The notes below the pieces were generated by a model. That model saw only the letters and a program-made list of their open reading frames with translations. It ran no database searches and was not told the DNA's origin. From Streptomyces mirabilis (GTDB lineage Bacteria; Actinomycetota; Actinomycetes; Streptomycetales; Streptomycetaceae), in contig NZ_CP074102.1 in NCBI RefSeq assembly GCF_018310535.1, forward strand, positions 2,480,001-2,544,000: DNA of 64,000 nt, in the 5' to 3' direction. The position numbers were made by a program, and so were the translations under genes. This document shows positions 17,233 to 24,866 of the stretch, in pieces. Position 1 is the stretch's first letter, and each line of letters opens with the position of its first letter.

Positions 17233-18216
17233 TCAGGGCGTGGGGTCCTCGCCGTTCGGGTGGGGTTCCAGGGCGTCGAAGTCCGTCCAGCCCTCCCAGC
17301 GCCACACGTCCTTGTCCAGGTCCGGCTGGAGCGGCACGAAGCGGCCCAGTTCGAAGTCGCCCGCCTCCAGGTCGAACCAGCGCTCGTCGGCGACCTCGGT
17401 GCCCAGGCCCACGGTCCGCGCCGTCAGCCGGACGAGGAGCTTGACGCCGTACGAACCGGACAGCTCCTTGCCCTGGATACGCCGGAACGGCAGTTCGGCC
17501 ACCGGTGCCTCGACCGGTATCCACACGGTGAACGGCGCCCCGCGCTCGACCGCGAGCCAGTAGCGCTCGTCGGCCGGTTCGCCCTGCGCGTCCAGGACCT
17601 TCAGCCACTGCTTGTAGATGACCAGGCTGCCGTCGTGCGGCGAGCGCTCGAGGTAGCGCAGATGCGCACGGGCACGCAGATCCACGACCGACAGGTTGTC
17701 GAAGCGGTTGTAGAAGCGGACGGCGATGATCGCGTCATCGCTGCCGGCGTGGCGCCGCGAGTAGCCGGGGAAGTCCGCGGTCCAGGCGTGCGAGATGCTG
17801 GCCCGCTGCCGCCAGACGAACGGCCGCAGCGCGAACATCTTGATCAGGACGATGCCCAGCAGCACCGCGGGCACCAGGGAGCCGGTGACGGAGGCGACCG
17901 TGGCGAGCAGCTGATGCGCGGTGCTGTCCGGTTCGGGGTTGAGGTTGTCCGTACCGACGCTCGCCCGCAATACCGCGAGGCTGAGGTCGAAGAGCCGCTC
18001 CCCGTTCGAGAACCGCTGCGCCATCGACCGCGGCGAATGCTCGGTGAGCGTCCACACGGTCGCGATGACGACGGACAGCCCGGCCAGCGCGCCCAGTGTC
18101 ATCAGGAGCAGGGCGTGGACGGTGCGTCCGGCGATCCACCAGCGAACGGACGTACGGAAGCGCGGATGCGACCGGCCCCGCCCCGAGTACCCCACCCGAC
18201 CCCACCCGCGTCTCAT
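17233..18216 (-). CDS. Two-TM membrane protein with cytosolic beta domain, ion-channel-like
   Basis: A 327-residue protein from ATG 18216. A short basic N-terminus is followed by TM1 (about residues 32-52), an outside loop, and TM2 (about residues 102-125, VTGSLVPAVLLGIVLIKMFA). The 190-residue C-terminal domain starts AIIAVRFYNRFDNLSVVDLR and looks like an inward-rectifier (KirBac-like) cytoplasmic beta sandwich. No K-channel filter (TxGYG/TxGFG) is present. The gene is convergent with ABC module 1. The channel assignment is inference from architecture only; it is otherwise an uncharacterised actinobacterial membrane protein. Confidence 0.6.
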   Translation of the reverse strand: MRRGWGRVGYSGRGRSHPRFRTSVRWWIAGRTVHALLLMTLGALAGLSVVIATVWTLTEHSPRSMAQRFSNGERLFDLSLAVLRASVGTDNLNPEPDSTAHQLLATVASVTGSLVPAVLLGIVLIKMFALRPFVWRQRASISHAWTADFPGYSRRHAGSDDAIIAVRFYNRFDNLSVVDLRARAHLRYLERSPHDGSLVIYKQWLKVLDAQGEPADERYWLAVERGAPFTVWIPVEAPVAELPFRRIQGKELSGSYGVKLLVRLTARTVGLGTEVADERWFDLEAGDFELGRFVPLQPDLDKDVWRWEGWTDFDALEPHPNGEDPTP

Positions 18217-18396
18217 CAACCTCAACTCACTTCCCCCGTAACCCACTTCGCCCCCACTCGTACAATGGGACGGCATGATTCCCGGTGTCCGTTCCGGCCA
18301 ACCCCGCCCGGACGGGGAGACCAGGCCCCGCCCCGGGTACACCTCGCGTGGAAGGCTGTTGCCCGTATCGCGCGACCACCCCGGAAGGGCGTCACC

Positions 18397-19287
18397 GTGA
18401 CGACGAAGGACCGAAGCCTGCAGGCGCTGGGCCTGGACGACGTGCCCGCGAAGCAGCCGCTCACCTATCCCGGCCGTCCCACCACCGAGCCCTCACTGCT
18501 CACCGGCGGCGAACTGCTCCAGCTCGACGTACGGCCGCTGCGGCTCGGCGAGTGGTACGTGGAGGAGCGCCAGGAGCAGCAGCGGCTCGACGAGGCGCTC
18601 GCCGACCTCGGCCAGGTCGGCACCGGGCACCGCCACCCGGTGATCGCCGTCGGCTCCAACGCCTCCCCCGGCCAGGTCGCCCACAAGCTGACCCGGCTCG
18701 GCATCCCGGCGACGGTGCCGATGGTGCCGGTGCGGGTGCACGGCATCGGGGTGGGCTGCTCGGGGCACATCAGTCCGGCGGGGTACGTGGCGGGGACGCC
18801 GTACGTCGACCCGCGTGCCGAGACCACGCTCGTCGTCACCTGGCTGGACTCGACACAGCTGAAGGCGGTCGACGACACCGAGTTCCCTGACTACCGGCGG
18901 GCGATACTCCCGGGCGACGCGTTCGCGATGACGATGCCCTCCGGGGAGCGGCTGGGCGGCGCGTACATCTACTTCAGCGCGCACGGGGTGCTCGCCGATC
19001 CGGCCACGGGGCAGCCGCGTCCGGGCGGCGGCGACCAGGCGGAGCTGCTCGCGGCGCTGCTGGCCGGCTCCGCCCGACTGCGCGAACTGCTCGGTCCCGA
19101 CCCGGCCACCTGGGTGCGGCGTGCGGGAGCCGACCGCGCGCTGCGCGAGCGGGGCACGCTGGTCTTCGGTGAGGAGGGCTGGGTACTGCCGCAGACGGAC
19201 TTCCTGCCGTACGTCGACGACGCGTCCGAGCTGCGGCTGTACGACGACCTGCCGCCGCTGGACGACTCGCTTCCCCGTCGGGCGTGA
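18397..19287 (+). CDS. Conserved actinobacterial protein, possible gamma-glutamylcyclotransferase-like fold
   Basis: A 296-residue soluble protein. GTG 18397 is preceded by GGAAGGG at 8 nt. The segment VIAVGSNASPGQVAHKL (about residues 82-98) resembles the YGSNL substrate loop of gamma-glutamylcyclotransferase-like proteins, and DSTQLKAVDDTEFPDYRR recalls their second half, but the usual catalytic Glu cannot be assigned with confidence. No neighbour clarifies the role. Product unknown; the fold suggestion is tentative. Confidence 0.7.
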   Translation: MTTKDRSLQALGLDDVPAKQPLTYPGRPTTEPSLLTGGELLQLDVRPLRLGEWYVEERQEQQRLDEALADLGQVGTGHRHPVIAVGSNASPGQVAHKLTRLGIPATVPMVPVRVHGIGVGCSGHISPAGYVAGTPYVDPRAETTLVVTWLDSTQLKAVDDTEFPDYRRAILPGDAFAMTMPSGERLGGAYIYFSAHGVLADPATGQPRPGGGDQAELLAALLAGSARLRELLGPDPATWVRRAGADRALRERGTLVFGEEGWVLPQTDFLPYVDDASELRLYDDLPPLDDSLPRRA

Positions 19288-19434
19288 GACCTGCTTGGTA
19301 TCGGGTGCGGAGGTTCCGTTTCCAGCCTGACCAGGCAGGACGGGTACCTGACAAAGACGGGGGTGCGGGTAAGGCCCCAGGTAAGACCTTTACCTCAACC
19401 GTCCCCCGCGTGACCTGGGCATTTTTACTTTCTC

Positions 19435-19465
19435 TTGAGTGGAACCGTCAGCGCCCCGATATCCT
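19435..19465 (+). promoter_or_regulatory. Possible promoter of ABC module 2
   Basis: TTGAGT at 19435-19440 and TATCCT at 19460-19465 with a 19-bp spacer, somewhat long. It lies within an A/T-richer stretch upstream of the second ABC ATPase. Just upstream, GGTAAGACCTTTACC (19380-19394) is a perfect inverted repeat with a 5-nt centre that could be an operator. Confidence 0.35.
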
Positions 19466-19523
19466 CCTAACCCTTACGGGGGCGTGCGCCCCGACGTCCT
19501 GAACCTTTCGATGGGTGCGGAGC

Positions 19524-20759
19524 ATGATCGAGGCAGTCGGCCTGACGAAGCGCTACGGCGCCAAGACGGCCGTGTACAACCTTTCCTTCCAGGTGCGGCC
19601 GGGTGCCGTCACCGGCTTCCTCGGGCCCAACGGCTCGGGCAAGTCGACGACGATGCGGATGATCCTCGGCCTCGACAACCCCACCTCGGGGCAGGTCACC
19701 ATCGGCGGCTTCCCCTACCGCAAGCTGCCCAACGCGCCCCGCCAGGTCGGCGCGCTCCTCGACGCCAAGGCCGTACACGGCGGCCGGCACGCCCGCAACC
19801 ACCTGCTCTGCCTCGCCCAGCTGTCGGGCATCCCGGCCCGCCGGGTCGACGAGGTGCTCGGCGTGGTCGGGCTGCAGGACGTGGCCAAGAAGCGCTCCAA
19901 GGGCTTCTCGCTCGGCATGGGGCAGCGGCTCGGCATCGCCGCCGCGCTCCTCGGCGACCCTCAGGTGCTGCTCTTCGACGAGCCGGTCAACGGCCTCGAC
20001 CCCGAGGGCATCCTCTGGGTCCGCAACCTGATGAAGGCGCTCGCGGCGGAGGGCCGCACGGTCTTCGTCTCCTCGCACCTGATGAGCGAGATGGCGCTGA
20101 CCGCCGACCACCTGATCGTGATCGGCCGCGGTCAGCTGCTCGCCGACCAGAACATCAAGGACTTCATCTCGCACAACTCGGCCGACTTCGCCCGGGTCCG
20201 CACCCCGGAGACCGAGCCGCAGCAGCGCGAGAAGCTGACCGCCGCGCTCACCGAGGCGGGCGGCCAGGTGCTGCCCGAACAGGACGGCGCGCTGCGCGTG
20301 ATGGGCCTGCCGCTGCCCCGCATCAGCGACCTCGCGCACTCCGCCGACGTACGCCTGTGGGAGCTCTCTCCACACCAGGCCTCGCTGGAGGAGGCGTACA
20401 TGCGGATGACGCAGGGTGCCGTCGACTACCGCTCGACCGTCGACCAGAAGGCCGGGCTCCAGCAGGAGCTGCCGCCGGGTGCCATGCCGCCGCCGCAGCT
20501 GCCGGTCGCGGGCCAGGGCCAACCGGGCTGGTACGCGCCGCCGCCGCCCCAGCAGGGCGGGCAGCCGTTCGCGATGCCGCAGGGCGCCGCGCAGGCGGGC
20601 CCCTACGGCGCTCCGGGCACCCCGGGTGCGCCGGGTGCCGCGGACGTCAACCCGTACGCCCAGCCCGCTCCCCAGACCCCCGCGCAGCCGCCCGTCGCGC
20701 CCCCGGCGCCCGCCGCGCCCACCGCCCCCGACCTGACCAAGCCCGAGGACGCCCGATGA
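19524..20759 (+). CDS. ABC transporter ATP-binding protein, module 2, with Pro-rich tail
   Basis: A 411-residue ABC ATPase. The first 310 residues parallel the module 1 ATPase, with Walker A GPNGSGKST, signature FSLGMGQRLGIA, Walker B VLLFDEPVNGLDPEG and SSHLMSEM. Residues about 318-411 are a Pro/Gln/Ala/Gly-rich low-complexity tail (PPPQQGGQPFAMPQGAAQ...) absent from module 1. The start is ATG 19524; GTG 19515 is a three-codon-longer alternative. It ends in an ATGA overlap with its permease. Confidence 0.92.
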   Translation: MIEAVGLTKRYGAKTAVYNLSFQVRPGAVTGFLGPNGSGKSTTMRMILGLDNPTSGQVTIGGFPYRKLPNAPRQVGALLDAKAVHGGRHARNHLLCLAQLSGIPARRVDEVLGVVGLQDVAKKRSKGFSLGMGQRLGIAAALLGDPQVLLFDEPVNGLDPEGILWVRNLMKALAAEGRTVFVSSHLMSEMALTADHLIVIGRGQLLADQNIKDFISHNSADFARVRTPETEPQQREKLTAALTEAGGQVLPEQDGALRVMGLPLPRISDLAHSADVRLWELSPHQASLEEAYMRMTQGAVDYRSTVDQKAGLQQELPPGAMPPPQLPVAGQGQPGWYAPPPPQQGGQPFAMPQGAAQAGPYGAPGTPGAPGAADVNPYAQPAPQTPAQPPVAPPAPAAPTAPDLTKPEDAR

Positions 20760-21601
20760 GCACGCCCCCGCCCCCGATGCCGCAGCAGGCCGCCGCTGCC
20801 CCCACCTGGCAGGCGGCGCCCGGCACTTCGTACAGCTCGCCGATCCCGGTCACCCCCACCCACCTCGGCCACGCGCTCACCTCCGAGTGGACGAAGATCA
20901 AGTCGGTGCGCTCCACGCTGTGGACGCTCGGCATCTTCCTGCTCCTGGTGGTCGGCATCGGCTTCCTGGTCGCCGCGCAGACCCAGGACTCCGACTTCGG
21001 CGACGTGCCGTACACGATCCCGGCCTTCTTCGGGCTGATCCTGGGCCAGATCTGCCTGATCACGCTGGGCGTCCTGGTCGTCTCCTCCGAGTACGGCACG
21101 GGCATGATCCGCACGACCTTCACGGCCTCGCCGCAGCGCCACCGGGTGCTCACCGCCAAGCTGATCATCTTCTTCGCGGTGGCGTTCACCGTGTCGGTGT
21201 TCTCCATCGGCCTGGTCGGCCTCATGACCTCGGCCATGCACAGCGGTTCCTCGAACGTCTCGTGGGGCGGCACGGTCATCAAGGGTGCGCTGTACGTCTC
21301 GCTGCTCGGCGTCCTGTCGCTCGCGGTGGGCTCGATGCTGCGGCACTCGGCAGGCGCGATCACCACGATGCTCGGCCTCGTGCTGGTGCCCGCGATCCTG
21401 CCCGCGTTCCTGATGATGTCGCAGAGCATGCGCACGATCGGCGAGAAGATGCAGGAGTACGCCGCTCCCAACGCCCTCGCCAGGGTCTTCGCGCTGGACA
21501 ACGGGAACGGAAGCGGCGGCGCGCAGCTCGGCCTGCTCGCCGGGGTGACGGCGGCGGCGATCGCCGCCGCGTTCGTGCTGCTGGAGCGCCGGGACGTGTG
21601 A
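20756..21601 (+). CDS. ABC-2 transporter permease, module 2, with Pro-rich N-terminus
   Basis: A 281-residue permease. An N-terminal Pro/Gln/Ala-rich segment (residues 1-35, MSTPPPPMPQQAAAAP) precedes the conserved opening LTSEWTKIKSVRSTLWTL and about six helices. SSEYGTGMIRTTFTASPQR matches module 1. It is translationally coupled to the ATPase by a 4-bp overlap. The low-complexity segments at the ATPase C-terminus and permease N-terminus are similar in composition and may interact. Confidence 0.92.
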   Translation: MSTPPPPMPQQAAAAPTWQAAPGTSYSSPIPVTPTHLGHALTSEWTKIKSVRSTLWTLGIFLLLVVGIGFLVAAQTQDSDFGDVPYTIPAFFGLILGQICLITLGVLVVSSEYGTGMIRTTFTASPQRHRVLTAKLIIFFAVAFTVSVFSIGLVGLMTSAMHSGSSNVSWGGTVIKGALYVSLLGVLSLAVGSMLRHSAGAITTMLGLVLVPAILPAFLMMSQSMRTIGEKMQEYAAPNALARVFALDNGNGSGGAQLGLLAGVTAAAIAAAFVLLERRDV

Positions 21602-21623
21602 GGCCGCTGCGACCTGAAGTCGC

Positions 21624-21956
21624 CTAGAACCTGGGCGCGTTACGGGACCGCTGCACCCTTGAGGTGCGGCGGTCCTTCGCGTTCCAGCAGGCCTTGTGCC
21701 AGTGGCGGCGCTCGTCGACGCCCGAGTGCTCCGGCCAGGCCACCACGTGCGGGACGCCGGAGGGGATCATCTGATCGCAGCCCGGGCAGCGGTAGGTCTT
21801 GCCCTCGGCGCTGGCGCCCGCCACATGACGCACGCTCCACTCCTCGCCCTGCCAGCTCTCCGTGGACTGCCAGCCGCCGTACCGCCCGGAGCGGTCGTCC
21901 TCCGCGCTCCGGTCGGAGGGGTCGGAACCCTTGGGACGGTTGCGACGCGGGGACAC
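21624..21956 (-). CDS. Small conserved protein with Cys/His zinc-binding-like motif
   Basis: A 110-residue protein from GTG 21956, with GAGG about 8 nt upstream. The charged N-terminal half is likely disordered. The C-terminal half holds YRCPGCDQMIPSG then PHVVAWPEH, RRHWHKACW, a CxxC plus His/Cys set fitting one zinc site. Homologues in Streptomyces are often labelled ATP/GTP-binding protein, but no P-loop is present. The basic C-terminal tail suggests nucleic-acid contact. Function unknown. Confidence 0.8.
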   Translation of the reverse strand: MSPRRNRPKGSDPSDRSAEDDRSGRYGGWQSTESWQGEEWSVRHVAGASAEGKTYRCPGCDQMIPSGVPHVVAWPEHSGVDERRHWHKACWNAKDRRTSRVQRSRNAPRF

Positions 21957-22176
21957 AGGACACCTCACGGAGCTATACAGGGAGCAGGGTCTTCTCCAGC
22001 CTACGCGGAGCGGACAGGGGTAGCCGTACCCCACCAACCCCCTCGGACCGCCCTCCCGTCGGCCCATTCTGCAGACAATCCGCAAATCTCTCCGACAAGC
22101 CGTGTCCTCGGCACGTGTCGGACGGTTATGCCGGTGGGGGAGCTCCGCGTCGGAGCCGAGGAAGCAGGAAAGCACC

Positions 22177-23205
22177 ATGCACGTTGGAAGTTTTGTACTG
22201 GCGGCCCAGTTCCCTGGCCAGGGCCAGGGGGAGGCCCTGCACCGCGCGGTGCGCACGGCCGAGGTCGCCGAAGAGGCCGGGCTCGACGCGGTATGGCTGG
22301 CCGAGCACCACTTCGTGCCGTACGGGACGTGCCCGTCGGCGGTCACCCTGGCCGCCCTGCTGCTGGGCCGCACCAGCCGCATCCGCGTCGGTACGGCGGT
22401 CAGCGTACTGCCCACCGTCCACCCCGTCGCCCTCGGCGAGCAGGCCGCGCTGCTGCACGTGACATCCGGCGGCCGTTTCACACTGGGCGTGGGGCGCGGC
22501 GGGCCCTGGGTGGACCTGGAGGTCTTCGGCGCGGGCCTGGAGGCGTACGAGAAGGGGTTCCCGGAATCACTCGATCTGCTGGTGCGCTGGCTGCGCGAGC
22601 CGTCCGTGGAAGGGCGGGGTGAGCGGTTCAGGTTCCGCGAAGTGCCCGTCGTGCCCCGGCCGTCGGAGGCGCTGAGCGGCTCCCCCGGCCCCGAGGTCGT
22701 CGTCGCCTGCACCTCGCCGGCGAGCGTGCGGCTCGCCGCCGAGCGGGGGCTGCCGATGCTCCTCGGTATGCATGTCGGCGACGAGGAGAAGGCCGAAATG
22801 GTGTCCCTGTGGCGACAGTTGGCGCGTGTGGCGGGCCGTTCGACGGACGAGATCCTCGGCGCGGCCCATGTGTCGGCCGGCGTCTGCCAGATCGCGGACC
22901 GTCGCACCGACGCCGTCGAGACTCTCCTCAAGGCGATGCCGGGCTGGCTGAGGCAGGGGCTGGACGCGCATGTGACGGTCGACGGCCGCGCCCGCGCGAT
23001 GCGGGACCCGCTGGCGTACACGGAACTCCTGTGCGGACTGCACCCGGTGGGCACGCCGCGCCTGTGCGCCGACCGTCTCGCGGCCACCTCGGAGCGCACC
23101 GGAATCTCCCGCTTCGCCCTCCTCGTCGAGGGCTCCGGCGACCTGGCGGCGACAGAGGAGAACGTCCAACGGCTCGGCACCGAGGTACTCACCCACCTCG
23201 GCTGA
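22177..23205 (+). CDS. LLM-class flavin-dependent oxidoreductase
   Basis: A 342-residue luciferase-like monooxygenase fold (MHVGSFVLAAQFPGQGQGEA...; GLDAVWLAEHHF; ALLLGRTSRIRVGTAVSVLP; GRFTLGVGRGGP). These are typical LLM signatures for binding FMN or F420. AGGAAAG precedes ATG 22177. It is monocistronic and divergent from the zinc-motif gene. The substrate cannot be predicted. Confidence 0.9.
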   Translation: MHVGSFVLAAQFPGQGQGEALHRAVRTAEVAEEAGLDAVWLAEHHFVPYGTCPSAVTLAALLLGRTSRIRVGTAVSVLPTVHPVALGEQAALLHVTSGGRFTLGVGRGGPWVDLEVFGAGLEAYEKGFPESLDLLVRWLREPSVEGRGERFRFREVPVVPRPSEALSGSPGPEVVVACTSPASVRLAAERGLPMLLGMHVGDEEKAEMVSLWRQLARVAGRSTDEILGAAHVSAGVCQIADRRTDAVETLLKAMPGWLRQGLDAHVTVDGRARAMRDPLAYTELLCGLHPVGTPRLCADRLAATSERTGISRFALLVEGSGDLAATEENVQRLGTEVLTHLG

Positions 23206-23461
23206 GACAGGTCACCGCGGACGGCGTGGGCCCGGGAGAGGGTGCGGGCGCCCTGGGCCCACCGAGGGTCTCCAGGGCCCCACGACCGGCTTGTCCCGCC
23301 CCGCGGCCCGGACAACTCGGTCTTCCTGACTCGACGCACACACCCACCCACCCACGATCCACGTCCCGCCGTCGGCCCGGGGACCCGGGGGAGCCTGCCG
23401 CCCCGTACAGATGCACCTCCCGCGTACGGAGCGGCAAGCAATGCGGCATCACGGCGTCACG

Positions 23462-23854
23462 TCAGCAGTCTCGGAATTCCGGCGACTGATTCAGCAGCTG
23501 ACTGCGCACCGAGGTGAAGCGTGCCAGCGTGTCGTCCACTGAGGCGTCCAGTGGGAACACCGCCACCCGATGGCAGTTCTGGAAGGCCAGCCGCACACCG
23601 AAGTGCCGCTGCAGCGCGCCGCGTATCGCGTCACTCGCGAGCGCACGCAGCAGCTGGCCACGCGCCTGCTCGTCCGGCGGAGGCGTCTGGTTGTCGGCGA
23701 AGTTGCCGCCGTCCACCTTCAGCTGAGCCACCAGGGAGCTGATCATCTCCCATGCGTAGGGCAGGGAGGTCCGGACGCAGTCGACGAATTCTGCTTCGTC
23801 GACCTCGCCTCGCTCGGCCTTCTCGAGTAGGGCCGGTGAGACGTCGAGCGACAT
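23462..23854 (-). CDS. SCO5389-family protein
   Basis: A 130-residue small, mostly helical conserved Streptomyces protein (MSLDVSPALLEKAERGEVDE...; LPYAWEMISSLVAQLK; FGVRLAFQNCHRVAVFPLD). GGAG is placed 5 nt before ATG 23854. It is divergent from nucS, and this pairing is conserved in Streptomyces from memory. No motif gives a function; a 256-bp gene-free stretch follows its stop. Confidence 0.88.
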   Translation of the reverse strand: MSLDVSPALLEKAERGEVDEAEFVDCVRTSLPYAWEMISSLVAQLKVDGGNFADNQTPPPDEQARGQLLRALASDAIRGALQRHFGVRLAFQNCHRVAVFPLDASVDDTLARFTSVRSQLLNQSPEFRDC

Positions 23855-24098
23855 GGGTTCTCCTCTCGCACCCCCAGACCTCGGGGGTTGCCGGACAGGT
23901 AAGGGACATTCGCGATATCGAACACTCTGAGTACACGCATCGCGACCTCCCGTTTATACGGTAAGCAACGTACGGTGACGGCACCAGGAGAATGCGCACA
24001 TAGTGAACTCCCAGTAGGCCCACAATCAGCCACGACCGAACAGGCGTCTTCCAGGGCGAATCGCGTGGACCTCTGCCCGTCGAGTAGCGTTGCGGACC

Positions 24099-24770
24099 AT
24101 GCGTCTCGTCATTGCCCGCTGCTCCGTTGACTACGCGGGCCGGCTCACCGCCCATCTCCCGTCGGCCCCCCGCCTCATCCTGGTGAAGGCGGACGGCAGC
24201 GTCTCGATCCACGCTGACGACCGGGCCTACAAGCCCCTCAACTGGATGTCGCCGCCCTGCACCCTGAAGGAGGGCTCCGGCGACGAGGAGGGCGTCTGGA
24301 CCGTCATCAACAAGGCGGGCGAGAAGCTCATCATCACCATGGAGGAAGTCCTCCACGACTCCTCGCACGAACTCGGCGTGGACCCCGGCCTGATCAAGGA
24401 CGGCGTGGAAGCGCACCTCCAGGAGCTCCTCGCCGACCGCATCGAAACGCTCGGCGAGGGCTACACGCTCATCCGCCGCGAGTACATGACGGCCATCGGC
24501 CCCGTCGACATCCTGTGCCGCGACGGCGAGGGCCAGACCGTCGCCATCGAGATCAAGCGCCGCGGCGAGATCGACGGCGTGGAGCAGCTCACCCGCTACC
24601 TGGAGCTGCTCAACCGCGACCCGCACCTCGCACCGGTCCGGGGCGTCTTCGCCGCCCAGGAGATCAAGCCGCAGGCCCGCGTCCTCGCCACGGACCGCGG
24701 CATCGGCTGCACGGTCCTGGACTACGACGCGCTGCGGGGCATCGAGGACGACAAACTGCGGTTGTTCTGA
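24099..24770 (+). CDS. nucS: Mismatch-specific endonuclease NucS/EndoMS
   Basis: A 223-residue protein: N-terminal DNA-binding half, C-terminal RecB-like nuclease with [20 protein letters not shown] (PD-D/E-x-K type; Asp about residue 137, E-x-K about 152-154). It provides the non-canonical mismatch repair of Actinobacteria, which lack MutS/MutL. The extreme C-terminus DDKLRLF is the expected sliding-clamp (DnaN) binding peptide. A hexamer TAGCGT lies 8 nt before the ATG and there is no good Shine-Dalgarno sequence, so the transcript may be nearly leaderless. Confidence 0.96.
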   Translation: MRLVIARCSVDYAGRLTAHLPSAPRLILVKADGSVSIHADDRAYKPLNWMSPPCTLKEGSGDEEGVWTVINKAGEKLIITMEEVLHDSSHELGVDPGLIKDGVEAHLQELLADRIETLGEGYTLIRREYMTAIGPVDILCRDGEGQTVAIEIKRRGEIDGVEQLTRYLELLNRDPHLAPVRGVFAAQEIKPQARVLATDRGIGCTVLDYDALRGIEDDKLRLF

Positions 24771-24812
24771 TTCGAACGACTTTGACTCAATCGGCCAGGT
24801 AGTTCACCGGTC

Positions 24813-24856
24813 AGAAGTGAGGGCCGGGTCCGATGTCGGACCCGGCCCTCACTTCT
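24813..24856. terminator. Bidirectional 21-bp perfect hairpin terminator
   Basis: Arms 24813-24833 and 24836-24856 are perfectly complementary over 21 bp (AGAAGTGAGGGCC... / ...GGCCCTCACTTCT). The hairpin lies between the convergent nucS stop (24770) and the ATPase stop (24867), so it can serve both strands. Confidence 0.9.
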
Positions 24857-24866
24857 GTCGTGGTGC

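Noticed and set aside
16462..18396. Very long upstream extension of the unknown protein gene
   Set aside because: It runs through the ABC permease in another frame and through the promoter region; composition is non-coding. The GTG at 18397 with its ribosome site is the real start.
21957..23441. Extension of the zinc-motif protein across the LLM gene antisense
   Set aside because: The upstream part is antisense to a well-supported oxidoreductase and lacks codon bias. GTG 21956 has a good ribosome site.
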